DNA of 64,000 bases from Synechococcaceae cyanobacterium (GTDB lineage: Bacteria; Cyanobacteriota; Cyanobacteriia; PCC-6307; Cyanobiaceae). Each line of letters begins with the position of its first letter. Within the stretch, counting starts at the first letter, position 1. Below, in pieces: positions 1 through 8,139 of the stretch. Below the pieces are notes generated by a model, which was given only the letters and a program-made list of their open reading frames with translations, made no database searches and was not told the DNA's origin. Location: the NCBI GenBank assembly GCA_947378425.1, contig CANCJV010000005.1, positions 1 to 64,000 of the forward strand. The letters run 5' to 3'. The position numbers and the translations under genes were made by a program.

Positions 1-301
1 TTGAGAGCTGGCCGTTATGGTGTTTTCGGTACATCTGCAGCGTTCAGCAGTTGTAGCAATCGTTAATTGCTCTGTACGCGGCCAGTTTAACGGGTTTCGA
101 TCGCTGAAACAAGTTGCGCTGCAGTCGATCTGGCTTTTTCAGGAGTCCCCACCTAGGAATGGTGCCAGCCAGGCAACATGAAGCCCGATGCCCATATCTC
201 CGCCGAGAGGCGAGCTCAGAAAGCAACCATCAGAGGCTTGCGATACACCATCACAGCACAAGCCAGCCGAAAGCTTAAGCGGAAACGATTGCAAAGCTTA
301 G
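1..301. other. No gene supported
   Basis: A short open frame on the minus strand (44-226) has no recognisable features and no convincing start context. The stretch is less GC-rich than the backbone and lies downstream of the leftward small exported genes. Nothing else is supported. Confidence 0.5.
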
Positions 302-910
302 TCAGTTCACGATCTGCGGCTGACCAGGACCAGTCTGCCTGACCAGCACATCAGAACACACTTTGCGATAGGGACTATCAGCGCTGAAATAAATGCCTTG
401 CTTTTTGGCCTCACCACATCGCAGCAGGCGGACCAGTTCATAATCCAGACGGGCCTTGTCGGCTTCAGCCTGGGCTCGCTCCGTTTCGACACGGGCTCGA
501 TCTCTGCAGAGCGTCTGCAGCGATTTATCCAGCGGCAAGGACAGCCCGACGGTGAAGCCTGGATTGAGAACGTTATTGGTGAACGAATTTGGATCCGTAC
601 TGTAGGTGGAGTTACCGTACGCGAATCCCTGGATATTGAAAGTGGCCGACTGACAGCTGGTGCCACCGCCGTAGGTGTTGACCGCGTAGGGCCCCTGTAG
701 AACCTGGACCGCCTGGTTGGTGACAGCACCATTGGCCGTGGCCTGCGGACCGGCGATGTTGGTGTTCGTGGGTGGCTGCTGCTGAGCATGGCCGGCCAGC
801 TCCAGTCCCAGCAACTGGAGAGCAAGAAAAACGGCCCAAGAGAAGCGTTGGGCCAGGAAAGATTTCCGTCCTGAATGATTCAGGAGCCGGTTCGTCTTCT
901 GGGGATGCAT
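302..910 (-). CDS. Exported hypothetical protein, possibly phage-related
   Basis: Function is not recognised. The start at 910 (MHPQKTN) is preferred over an in-frame Met 11 codons upstream because it puts a basic N-terminus before the hydrophobic stretch FSWAVFLALQLLGLELAGHA, which reads as a signal peptide cleaved before QQQ. The mature part is Asn/Thr/Gly rich (VLQGPYAVNTYGGG), followed by a helical Arg/Glu/Ala segment and a C-terminal section with two Cys (RCGEAKKQG and YRKVCSDV). From memory, the VLQGPY...YGGG...C pattern resembles uncharacterised proteins of marine cyanophages; this is unverified. It is the last of three leftward exported-protein genes. Confidence 0.6.
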   Translation of the reverse strand: MHPQKTNRLLNHSGRKSFLAQRFSWAVFLALQLLGLELAGHAQQQPPTNTNIAGPQATANGAVTNQAVQVLQGPYAVNTYGGGTSCQSATFNIQGFAYGNSTYSTDPNSFTNNVLNPGFTVGLSLPLDKSLQTLCRDRARVETERAQAEADKARLDYELVRLLRCGEAKKQGIYFSADSPYRKVCSDVLVRQTGPGQPQIVN

Positions 911-1056
911 CAGTGGGCGATACCAGACGAAGCCATCAGCCAATCGAGATACGTGAACAAATAAACCTGGAACAATCAGACTGCCAAGAAAAAGGCTTTA
1001 ACGATGACGCCATCAGTAAGCCAACCCCAATCACAGGCACGGATACAAAATCTCGC

Positions 1057-1500
1057 TTACTGGTTGAAGACCGATGTGGAAGTGGTGGTGGAGGTCTGGG
1101 TTGTGGTGCGATCAATGGCCGTTTCCCTGAAAATACCGGGACCGTTGTAGGTCTCGGTCAGCTGGAAAGCCGCACCGGGATTGATCACGGAGTAGGAGGT
1201 TCCGTAGCAGAGAGTCCCAACTCCCGGCACGCAGGTGGGCGTGGCAATGGCCGTGGTGCCATTGCCGGGCACGGATACGGGAATCGGCGCTCCCGTATCG
1301 TTGGAGCGGACGTTGACACCGGTGACCACGTAGGTATAGCCGTTGGAGTAATCCTGCTGACGAATGACTTCGTTAACAGTCGTCGTTGACTGGGTGGTGG
1401 CAGTAATTGTGCCACTTGTGAACGTGGGCGTCACGGGCGCGGCTATCGCCGCGCCAGCAACACCCAATACACAAGCCCCGGCGGTCAGGGAGCGGAACAC
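1057..1500 (-). CDS. Exported hypothetical protein, paralogue of its upstream neighbour
   Basis: This is a 147-residue protein starting at GTG. Its signal peptide (FRSLTAGACVLGVAGAAIAA) has an Ala-x-Ala end near residue 20. The mature protein is Thr-rich and low in charge. Two segments, YVVTGVNVRSND and SYSVINPGAAFQLTE, align with YAVSGVNVTASGD and AFTITNPGQEFNLSE of the preceding gene, so the two are diverged tandem paralogues. The start is only 3 bases after the neighbour's stop, which implies co-transcription and possibly translational coupling. The residue pattern suggests a beta-rich surface or periplasmic protein; no family is recognised. Confidence 0.65.
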   Translation of the reverse strand: MFRSLTAGACVLGVAGAAIAAPVTPTFTSGTITATTQSTTTVNEVIRQQDYSNGYTYVVTGVNVRSNDTGAPIPVSVPGNGTTAIATPTCVPGVGTLCYGTSYSVINPGAAFQLTETYNGPGIFRETAIDRTTTQTSTTTSTSVFNQ

Positions 1501-1503
1501 TTC

Positions 1504-2034
1504 TTAGAAAGCGGTTAGGGAGACAGTACGACCAGCCGTGACAGTGGTACCGACGCCACCACCAGTGATGGTCATGGCCTGTGTCAGGGTGTTGATGGTA
1601 GCCGCTGCTGTTGCAGGGGTAGTACCAGAAGTGATATTACCGCCAACCTGAGAGGTGACAGTTCCATATGTAACAGGAGCGACTTGGCCCGAAGTAACAA
1701 CCGTAGGAGTAACTATTGCGTCACCAACAAGGAGCTTCTCGGAAAGGTTGAACTCTTGGCCGGGGTTGGTGATAGTGAAGGCTGTGGGGGCGGGAACTGC
1801 AGCCGCAGTTGCGCTAAGGCCAGTAGCAGTTGAGAGACCAAGATCACCTGAGGCTGTGACGTTCACCCCGGAAACCGCATAGCTCGTCCCCATCCGCGTG
1901 GTCTGCACGGCCGCTCCCTGCACACTGATCCCGACCGAATCCTGAATGGTCGAAGTGAAACCATCCGCCAAGGCGGGCAGCGACATCATGGGAACGCAGA
2001 GGAGAGCCGAAGCGCCCAGAATCTTTTTCAGCAC
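1504..2034 (-). CDS. Exported Thr/Ala-rich hypothetical protein
   Basis: This 176-residue protein has a clear signal peptide (MLKKILGASALLCVPMMSLPALA, cleaved before DGF). The mature protein is Ala/Thr/Val/Gly rich with almost no Lys and no Cys, as expected for a beta-structured envelope protein. It shares the GVNV and NPGxxFxLxE blocks with the gene just downstream. It is probably the first gene of the three-gene exported set, because about 200 noncoding bases lie upstream. No known family is recognised. Confidence 0.65.
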   Translation of the reverse strand: MLKKILGASALLCVPMMSLPALADGFTSTIQDSVGISVQGAAVQTTRMGTSYAVSGVNVTASGDLGLSTATGLSATAAAVPAPTAFTITNPGQEFNLSEKLLVGDAIVTPTVVTSGQVAPVTYGTVTSQVGGNITSGTTPATAAATINTLTQAMTITGGGVGTTVTAGRTVSLTAF

Positions 2035-2241
2035 AAGGAGATTAATGAAGTAATCAAACCTACCTTAGGCACGCAGCGGATCGGCTGCAGTACCGACCGC
2101 TACAAAACTGCATTATCCTGAAAGTCCAGCCCGCTCAAGAGTCAATTGCGATCAGGCGCATCTTAATCCTGCCTGATGGACGGAGGGGCCAGCAACAGAG
2201 CGGCCGCGGCTCATGGCTGACATCGCAGCTGGGGCCTGGCC

Positions 2242-2565
2242 CTAGGGGCTCAGCCCCTCATCCGACCAATCCCCCGGATCCGGCGCATCGGAGCCGGGGC
2301 AGAGATTGTCGACCAGATAACGCCAGCGGGTCACCAGAACCGGATTGTTGAGCTGGAGCCCAGCCACGACAGCACCGGACGACAGCTGCAGGATCTCGGC
2401 CATGGCCTGGGTGGCGGCCTGTTCGGCCTGAGCAACGCTGAGCCCCTGGTTTCGGATGGTGCAATAGGCCGCGGCGCCAGCCTGGGCCGGGTCGTTGTTC
2501 CATTGCGCCTGGGCCAGCTCCGGGGCCGCCAGCAGCATGGCGGCGATCAAGAGTGGGTACCGCAT
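2242..2565 (-). CDS. Small exported hypothetical protein
   Basis: The protein has 107 residues. The start at 2565 (MRYPLLIAAMLLAAPELAQA) is chosen because it yields a typical signal peptide with cleavage after AQA and places the start 7 bases after the upstream stop; a longer frame would overlap the neighbour. The mature part has two Cys (AAYCTIRNQG and DNLCPGSD) that could form a disulfide, and a helical region with AQAEQAATQAMAEIL. Small secreted proteins of this kind are common in picocyanobacteria; no function is assigned. Confidence 0.65.
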   Translation of the reverse strand: MRYPLLIAAMLLAAPELAQAQWNNDPAQAGAAAYCTIRNQGLSVAQAEQAATQAMAEILQLSSGAVVAGLQLNNPVLVTRWRYLVDNLCPGSDAPDPGDWSDEGLSP

Positions 2566-2572
2566 GGCGGAT

Positions 2573-3415
2573 CTAGCGGTTGACCAGCTCGGGTACGGCA
2601 TGAAGGCGCTGGATGCAGGAGATCAAGGGATCGAGGTTGACATCCTCTGCCGAAGCTGGGTCATCGTAGCCAAAAGGGTTGTCAAGATCCGAGATCAGGA
2701 GAATCAAGAACAGGAGCACAAAACTGATGATCAGCATGAAGACGCTCGATTCCAGCGGCGTATTCAACTGAGTGAAAACCAGCCCCGCACACATCAGTCC
2801 CGTGCCCAGCCAGGCCAACCAATACACGGAGGCGACAAATTTGGTCTCGCGGATCGTGTTGATCCTGTTGATGATGCGCAGCAGACTCTCCATCTGCTGC
2901 ATCAGCCGGCCCTGCAGCACCGGCTGGCCCTGGAGCAACACGGTTGCAGCCACCGCCTCGCGGAAACAGGCCTGGTAGGCCTGGTGGATCTGGATGGTTG
3001 TGATCTTGGCCAGTAACCAGTCCAGGAGGGCTTCAGCCAGGCCTGTGACTGAACCTTGATGCTGGCGAATCTCGGCCTGGCCGTTGTGAGCAGGAATCGC
3101 CAAGATCTCCAGACTCAGCATCTCAAGAATCGTGGCCGCTTCTGCAGGCAACTGCTCGCTCTCCCTGAAATCACCGAGAACCCCCTGAAGCAGAACCGTG
3201 AGCAGCACCAGGGTGGCCAGGATCAAGGCAATGAACAAAGGGCTTACCCTCAGAACATCCAGGTGCAGATCATGCGCAAGACGTTTAAGAGCCCAGAGGA
3301 CTGCAACAGCCAATCCGATCTTGCCAAGGAATGACAACCTTCTACGGTTTGGAATTCGGCTTGCAATCTCCCACTGAAGCCGCTTTTTCATTGACGCCCG
3401 GTTCAATTCCGACAA
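2573..3415 (-). CDS. Membrane protein with DUF4239/bestrophin-like C-terminus
   Basis: The protein has 280 residues. Hydrophobic segments lie near residues 28-45 and 60-82, followed by a soluble helical region of about 100 residues. Two more hydrophobic segments (YWLAWLGTGLMCAGLVF and VFMLIISFVLLFLILLI) come next, then SDLDNPFGYDD. The LDNPFG signature after the last helix and the 2+2 membrane layout resemble the DUF4239 bestrophin-like family; this is inferred from pattern only. It is followed within 7 bases by a small exported-protein gene and is probably transcribed with it. Confidence 0.55.
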   Translation of the reverse strand: MSELNRASMKKRLQWEIASRIPNRRRLSFLGKIGLAVAVLWALKRLAHDLHLDVLRVSPLFIALILATLVLLTVLLQGVLGDFRESEQLPAEAATILEMLSLEILAIPAHNGQAEIRQHQGSVTGLAEALLDWLLAKITTIQIHQAYQACFREAVAATVLLQGQPVLQGRLMQQMESLLRIINRINTIRETKFVASVYWLAWLGTGLMCAGLVFTQLNTPLESSVFMLIISFVLLFLILLISDLDNPFGYDDPASAEDVNLDPLISCIQRLHAVPELVNR

Positions 3416-3891
3416 ATGAATGGAAGCAAACTATACAGGGCTCACTCCATCGCCCAATCCTCTCAGCAGCGCGCCGAACGGCCAATCAGCATCCTTTCTG
3501 ACAGCAGCCTGGCGCCTGCCAACCTCCCTGAGCCGCTGATGCGCTCCGGCCGGGCACAGACTGAACCGGTGAATCGTGCCCTGGGATTGAATACGACAGC
3601 GGACCGTGCGGCCATGCCGGCAGGAGCAGCGATCAACGGCAGCCAGGTCAAGCTGCTCCAACAGCGGCACCGACCGATCCCCCTTCAGGTTGCCAACGGT
3701 TGTCCAGCAGGACAGGAATGGGGCCGCTCGGGTCTGCCCGTCCGGCCTGACCGGAGCCGGAGTCGGCATCGGGATCCGGCGCGGCAGCCAGCCCGGATGT
3801 GGCCCCGATCGCTTTGGTGGAGGAGGAAGCACGCCATCAGCCTCATGGTGCAGCAGCAGGCTGCTTACAGTGGAAGATCTGCTGTGCGTCC
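3416..3891. other. Intergenic region between divergent genes
   Basis: About 475 bases separate the leftward membrane-protein gene from the rightward regulator. Open frames here on both strands lack any protein-like composition or family motif. It should contain the promoters of both genes, but I could not identify convincing -35/-10 elements by eye. Confidence 0.4.
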
Positions 3892-4221
3892 ATGACTGAG
3901 CGCGGCCTCCCCGATCGGCCTCCGGCTCCCCGGCCGGCCCAGGCGATTCCAGCGTCGTTGCAGCTTCGGCACGACCTCTCGGAGCGGGAAGTGGAGATCA
4001 TCGAGCTGGTGGCCACCGGCCTCACCAACCAGGAAATCGCTTCCCAGCTGATGATCAGCAAGCGCACCGTCGATAACCACGTCAGCAATATCTTCACCAA
4101 GACCGGCGCCAAGAACCGGGTAGCCCTGCTCAACTGGGCCATGGACAACGGCAAGATCTGTCGCGACGGCTTCAACTGCTGCTCGCTGGACGGCCCCGAG
4201 GCCGCCCGGAACGCCGGCTGA
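3892..4221 (+). CDS. pedR: PedR-like small LuxR-type redox regulator
   Basis: This 109-residue protein consists almost entirely of a LuxR/NarL-type helix-turn-helix: LSEREVEIIELVATGLTNQE, then IASQLMISKRTVDNHVSNIF and TKTGAKNRVALL. It has no receiver domain. After the HTH comes NWAMDNGKICRDGFNCC, with conserved cysteines. This layout matches Synechocystis PedR (Ssl0564), a small LuxR-type regulator that responds to photosynthetic electron flow through thioredoxin-dependent cysteine chemistry. The start at 3892 (MTERGLPDRP) is used because sequence upstream of it in the same frame is not protein-like. The N-terminal 25 residues are Pro-rich. Confidence 0.7.
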   Translation: MTERGLPDRPPAPRPAQAIPASLQLRHDLSEREVEIIELVATGLTNQEIASQLMISKRTVDNHVSNIFTKTGAKNRVALLNWAMDNGKICRDGFNCCSLDGPEAARNAG

Positions 4222-4363
4222 GGCTGCTTGCCGTTCCGGACTCGACTGGCTCCCTCGTCTGAGGGTCTGCGGAGCGATCGCAGCAGAGCACGCGCAAGTC
4301 CACGCTGTCGCGACGGCGCCGGGACCCGAGCCCGCGACAACCAACCGGCGGCCGCCGGCCAGC

Positions 4364-4942
4364 TCAAGGCGCCAGCAACTGCTGGCGCTCGGCCTCACTC
4401 CAGAGCGCAAGCGGCCGCGCCGCCAGGGCCGCATTGCTGAGCTCGTGGCGACCGGTGAGCTCCAGGCCGCACCAGGGCGGCGGCGTCACCAGCTGATTGG
4501 GATCCTCCAGCTCCACCTCCGCCACCACCAGCGGCGCATTGTCGGCATCAAACACATCCAGCACCCAGTCGCCGCCAGCCAGATCCAGGCCGTAGCGGCA
4601 CTTGCTCAGCCGGTGGGGGGCCAGCTGCAGCAGGGCCTGGGCATCGTCCAGGGGGATGGCGTACTCGAACTCCAACCGGCTCAGGGCCTGGCCCGGGCGG
4701 GGTTCGGACCCCGGGACACTCCGGGGCGGCGCAGCCTTGAGGGTGAGCCAGGCCGAAACCGGCTCGGCCTGGGCCGTCTCGGCCGCTGCGGCAGCCTCCA
4801 GGGGCTCGCTGGTGCGCACCCGCAGGGTCAGGCCCTCGCCGCCACTGACCAGATAGCCCTGCTGCAGCCTGGCCTGCCAGGTCACATGGGCACGCCAGCC
4901 GGCGGCCACCACCAGAAAGCGCCGCTCGATCTCCAGGGCCAG
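4364..4942 (-). CDS. CYTH domain protein, possibly CTG start
   Basis: CYTH proteins (adenylate cyclase class IV/thiamine triphosphatase/inorganic triphosphatase fold) begin with a hydrophobic strand plus ExExK/R. Here the frame reads LALEIERRFLVVAAGW from 4942, so the ALEIERR signature lies upstream of the first GTG (4912). The only in-frame codon at the expected place is CTG at 4942, preceded by GGAGG five bases earlier, so a CTG start is the best fit. Later basic and acidic strands (RLEFEYAIP, LSKCRYGLDL, APLVVAEVELED) are typical of the tunnel fold. Substrate is unknown. The gene lies downstream of a small membrane-protein gene. Confidence 0.75.
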   Translation of the reverse strand: MALEIERRFLVVAAGWRAHVTWQARLQQGYLVSGGEGLTLRVRTSEPLEAAAAAETAQAEPVSAWLTLKAAPPRSVPGSEPRPGQALSRLEFEYAIPLDDAQALLQLAPHRLSKCRYGLDLAGGDWVLDVFDADNAPLVVAEVELEDPNQLVTPPPWCGLELTGRHELSNAALAARPLALWSEAERQQLLAP

Positions 4943-4992
4943 TGGAACCTCCCAGACAGGACCTCAGCCGTGATTCTGGCGGGCCTGACGCC

Positions 4993-5241
4993 TCAGAGCT
5001 GGCGCAGATCCAGACCCCACTGGGAAATCTGTTGGCGGGTGCGGCGCCGCTGCCAGGCGAACAGCAGCGGCACCACCAGCAGGGACAGACCCAGGGAATG
5101 AATCATCGGCAGCAGGGCCAGCACCGCCACCAGCCACAGGGGCGCCACCCAGATAGCCCGGTGCTCCGGGCAAAGGTGCTTGGTGCGGGCCAGCCGCACG
5201 ATGGTGCGCTGCTGGGGCGTGAGGCCAAAATCCATAGCCAC
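4993..5241 (-). CDS. Small membrane protein, unknown
   Basis: The protein has 82 residues. The N-terminal half is polar with two basic patches (LTPQQRTIVRLARTKHLCPE), followed by one long hydrophobic stretch (WVAPLWLVAVLALLPM and GLSLLVVPLLFAW), probably two short membrane helices, then a basic tail QRRRTRQQ. It lies about 50 bases upstream of the CYTH gene on the same strand and may share its transcript. No family is recognised; coding status rests on composition and position. Confidence 0.5.
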   Translation of the reverse strand: MAMDFGLTPQQRTIVRLARTKHLCPEHRAIWVAPLWLVAVLALLPMIHSLGLSLLVVPLLFAWQRRRTRQQISQWGLDLRQL

Positions 5242-5365
5242 AAAAATACAGATTCAGCAGCAAAAAATTCAATGCAGAAACGCTGAGGTTGCGCTGCATC
5301 CCTGCATCGCTTGTGGTTGGTTCGTCGATCCCTTGGCGCCGCCGCTCCAGCGGCGGCGGCTGGCT

Positions 5366-6334
5366 TCAGTTGTGGGAAGGCTCGACGCTGGTGAGACTGC
5401 CGGCCCAATGCAGCTTGCGGGTGAGGGTGCGGTAATAAGAGGGACTCTGCTCCAGCAGCAGCATCAGGGCCGGATGGGGGCCGCGCTGCACGATGCAGCG
5501 ATCGCCGGGCTCCAGCACGGTGGCATGGGCCCCATCTTTCCAGAGCTTCACGCGCCGGCTGCTCTCCCCCAGGGGCCAGACCGTCAGCCGTGCCCGCGGC
5601 GGCACCACAACCGCCCGGCTGGAGAGGCTCATCGGGCAGATCGGATTGACGACGATCGCCTCGATGCCGGGATGGAGGATCGGCCCGCCGGCCGCCATCG
5701 CATAGCCCGTGGAGCCTGTGGGGGTGGCGATGATCAGGCCATCGCCGCGGTATTGATCCACCACCTCGCCGTCGATGTCGAGCTCCAGCACGCAGGTGGG
5801 GGAGACCTCATCGAGGCAGGGGCGGAAATAAAAATCATTCAGGGCGCCGTGGGGCCCCTCGGCCGCCACATCGGCGGCGGCGCCGTCGTCGTCGTGACGA
5901 TCGCCATCGCCAGGCTGGGGCACGCCGTCACCGCGGTCGATACGGGCCTCGAGCATCATGCGGCGCTCGAGGGCGAAGCGATCGTCCCGCAGGCGCTGCC
6001 ACAGGGTGTCGTCGCCATCGAGGCGCAGCAGGGCCCGGTCATGGGTGAGGAAGCCCAGGTGGCCGCCGATGTTGAAGCTGAGGATCGGCACCTCAAAACG
6101 GGCCAGATGGCGCGCCGCTCCCAGCACCGTGCCATCACCGCCGAGCACCAGGGCCAGGTCGGGCAGGCCGGGCTCGGTGGCCAGCAGGCCCGGGAAGGGA
6201 TTGGCGGCCAGGCCACAGGAGGCCACCGTGACCTTGACCCCCTGCTGGTGGAGATCCTCGGCGCAGCGCCTGGCCTGGCGCTGCGCCGCCTGGCTGCCAA
6301 GGCGCACGATCAACCAGATCCGTTCAAGCCGCAT
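5366..6334 (-). CDS. nadK: NAD kinase
   Basis: NAD kinase phosphorylates NAD to NADP with ATP or polyphosphate in the cytoplasm. At 322 residues the length is normal. Diagnostic motifs are [13 protein letters not shown] (GGDG catalytic motif, Asp), [10 protein letters not shown], and [15 protein letters not shown] in the NAD-binding C-terminal domain. An acidic insertion rich in Asp/Gly (about residues 130-150, DDDGAAADV) interrupts the fold and is not seen in bacterial standards I recall. The gene follows ndhE on the same strand and is probably the distal gene of the ndhAIGE transcript, a sensible pairing since NDH-1 and NADP supply are both tied to photosynthetic electron flow. Confidence 0.93.
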   Translation of the reverse strand: MRLERIWLIVRLGSQAAQRQARRCAEDLHQQGVKVTVASCGLAANPFPGLLATEPGLPDLALVLGGDGTVLGAARHLARFEVPILSFNIGGHLGFLTHDRALLRLDGDDTLWQRLRDDRFALERRMMLEARIDRGDGVPQPGDGDRHDDDGAAADVAAEGPHGALNDFYFRPCLDEVSPTCVLELDIDGEVVDQYRGDGLIIATPTGSTGYAMAAGGPILHPGIEAIVVNPICPMSLSSRAVVVPPRARLTVWPLGESSRRVKLWKDGAHATVLEPGDRCIVQRGPHPALMLLLEQSPSYYRTLTRKLHWAGSLTSVEPSHN

Positions 6335-6366
6335 CGGCTGCAGGGCGCATCAGGACTCCGACCGGG

Positions 6367-6741
6367 CTACCAGCGCAGCAGGTTGAAACGCTCCATGTCG
6401 ACCGTTTCGCGATTGCGATACAGAGACAGCAGGATCGCCAGACCCACGGCCGCTTCAGCGGCGGCCACGGTGATCACGAAGATGGCGAACACCTGGCCGC
6501 GGATCAGCTGGCCATCGAGGTAGTCAGAGAAGGCCATCAGGTTGAGGTTGACCGCATTGAGCATCAGCTCGATGCTCATCAGCACCCGCACGGCATTGCG
6601 GCTGTTGATCAGACCCCAGACCCCGGTGCAGAAGAGCAAGGCGGCCACGGCGAGGTAGGCCTGCAGGGGGATCGTGGAGCCGAAGGCAATCGTGACGGCT
6701 TCGGCGGCGTTCTGGGTGGCTGACAGGGGATCGGCGCTCAT
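6367..6741 (-). CDS. ndhE: NAD(P)H-quinone oxidoreductase subunit 4L (NdhE)
   Basis: This is the NuoK homologue, a three-helix membrane subunit of the cyanobacterial NDH-1 complex in the thylakoid. After an N-terminal stretch of about 25 residues it reads [20 protein letters not shown], followed by the [17 protein letters not shown] helix with the conserved membrane Glu (proton pathway). The third helix is [20 protein letters not shown] with the second conserved Glu. The start overlaps the stop of ndhG by 4 bases (ATGA), indicating translational coupling. The N-terminus is longer than the roughly 100 residues usual for NdhE, so a later start is possible. Confidence 0.93.
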   Translation of the reverse strand: MSADPLSATQNAAEAVTIAFGSTIPLQAYLAVAALLFCTGVWGLINSRNAVRVLMSIELMLNAVNLNLMAFSDYLDGQLIRGQVFAIFVITVAAAEAAVGLAILLSLYRNRETVDMERFNLLRW

Positions 6742-7370
6742 GGGGTGGTCTCCAGCAGGGGTTGGCCGCCGGCGGCGGCGGAATCGATCAGCAGGGGCGT
6801 ACGGGTTTTCTCGATCAGCCCCTGATCCACGGGTTCGCCCGTGATCACATCGCTGCTGTAGACATCGCGGCGGGCCAGCACGATGGCGCCGATCATCGCC
6901 ATCAGCAGCAGCACCGAAGCCAGCTCGAAGGGGAGCAAATAGTCGCTGAAGAGATGCTCACCGATGCGGATCGTGGCCTCCTCGCCCACCGGCTGCGGCC
7001 CGGGCAGGGCCCAGTGGGTGGTGAAGGCCACCCGCAGCAGCAGCACGAACAGGCCGGCACAGACCCCGCCGGAGAGCAGGCGCCGCAGCAGCAGGCCTGG
7101 AATCACCGCCAGATTTTCCTTCTTGTTGACGAGCATGATCGCGAACAGGATCAGCACGTTCACGGCACCGACATAGACCAGGATCTGGGCCGCCGCCACG
7201 AAGCTGGCATTGAGCAGCAGGTAGAGGCCGGCCATGCCCAGGAACACTCCGCCGAGCAGGAAGGCGGAGTAGACGATGTTGGGCAGCAACACGACCCCGA
7301 GGGCCCCGAGCACCACGACGGCGGCCAGAGTCAGGAAGCAGAGCTGCTGGATGGTGGAGGCGATCGTCAT
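6738..7370 (-). CDS. ndhG: NAD(P)H-quinone oxidoreductase subunit 6 (NdhG)
   Basis: NuoJ homologue of 210 residues with about five membrane helices, a core membrane-arm subunit of NDH-1. Recognisable segments are [40 protein letters not shown] (with the family's conserved [18 protein letters not shown] signature) and [17 protein letters not shown]. The C-terminal tail of about 40 residues is polar. It overlaps ndhI by one base (TGATG) and ndhE by four, so the three genes form one translationally coupled block. Confidence 0.93.
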   Translation of the reverse strand: MTIASTIQQLCFLTLAAVVVLGALGVVLLPNIVYSAFLLGGVFLGMAGLYLLLNASFVAAAQILVYVGAVNVLILFAIMLVNKKENLAVIPGLLLRRLLSGGVCAGLFVLLLRVAFTTHWALPGPQPVGEEATIRIGEHLFSDYLLPFELASVLLLMAMIGAIVLARRDVYSSDVITGEPVDQGLIEKTRTPLLIDSAAAGGQPLLETTP

Positions 7371-8056
7371 CAGGGCTGGGCTCCTTGGTCGGCGGCCGGT
7401 GGCTGGGAGGCCTTTGGCTTGCTGGCAGTTTGAACGGTCGCCGCCGGGTCGGACGCTGACGCCGTGGCGGTCGTTCTGGGCAGGGTGGCCAGCACCTGCT
7501 CGGGCAGCCGGCCGGCCCGGGGGGCATCGGCAGGCACCCCATGGGGTTCAAGCTCACCCTTGGGCAGATAGACCAGCTCCCGCAGGGCGAACACCGCCGG
7601 ATCGCTGGTGACGCTGGTGGGCAGGCGGCCGAGGGCGACGTTGTCGTAGTTGAGGCTGTGGCGATCAAAGGCCGCCAGCTCGTATTCCTCCGTCATCGAC
7701 AGGCAGTTGGTGGGGCAGTACTCCACACAGTTGCCGCAGAAGATGCACACCCCGAAATCGATCGAGTAGTTGCGCAGTTCCTTCTTCTTGGTGGCCTTGT
7801 TCATCACCCAGTCGACCACCGGCAGGTTGATCGGGCAGACCCGCACACACACCTCACAGGCGATGCACTTGTCGAACTCGTAGTGGATACGGCCCCGATA
7901 GCGCTCCGACGGGATCAGCTTCTCGTAGGGGTACTGCACCGTGATCGGCCGGCGCTTGAGATGGTCGAACGTGACCGCCAGGCCCTGACCCAGGTACTGG
8001 GCGGCGCTGACCGCGTCCTTGGTGTAGTCACCGACTTTCTTGAGGAACCCGAACAT
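7370..8056 (-). CDS. ndhI: NAD(P)H-quinone oxidoreductase subunit I, two [4Fe-4S] clusters (NdhI)
   Basis: Peripheral-arm iron-sulfur subunit that passes electrons from ferredoxin towards plastoquinone. The start at 8056 gives [16 protein letters not shown], standard for the family; the frame stays open further upstream but that part is not NdhI-like. Two ferredoxin motifs are present: [16 protein letters not shown] and [16 protein letters not shown]. After about residue 165 there is a Thr/Ala/Pro-rich tail ([15 protein letters not shown]) about 30 residues longer than compact NdhI proteins. The gene follows ndhA by 83 bases. Confidence 0.94.
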   Translation of the reverse strand: MFGFLKKVGDYTKDAVSAAQYLGQGLAVTFDHLKRRPITVQYPYEKLIPSERYRGRIHYEFDKCIACEVCVRVCPINLPVVDWVMNKATKKKELRNYSIDFGVCIFCGNCVEYCPTNCLSMTEEYELAAFDRHSLNYDNVALGRLPTSVTSDPAVFALRELVYLPKGELEPHGVPADAPRAGRLPEQVLATLPRTTATASASDPAATVQTASKPKASQPPAADQGAQP

Positions 8057-8139
8057 GGTGCTGGTGGGGAAAGGGGCGGATCCGGCGCAACGGTGCCCGG
8101 ACCATCTTGACCGGGAAAGCCCGGAGCTGACGAACGGTC

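Noticed and set aside
3416-3895. Plus-strand frame of 159 codons upstream of the PedR-like gene
   Set aside because: No motif, unlikely composition, and it overlaps the preferred start of a recognised regulator.
5180-6523. Long open frame on the plus strand opposite nadK and ndhE
   Set aside because: It is an antisense shadow: the minus strand carries clear NadK and NdhE motifs, and the plus-strand translation is rich in Gln, His and Gly with no family features.
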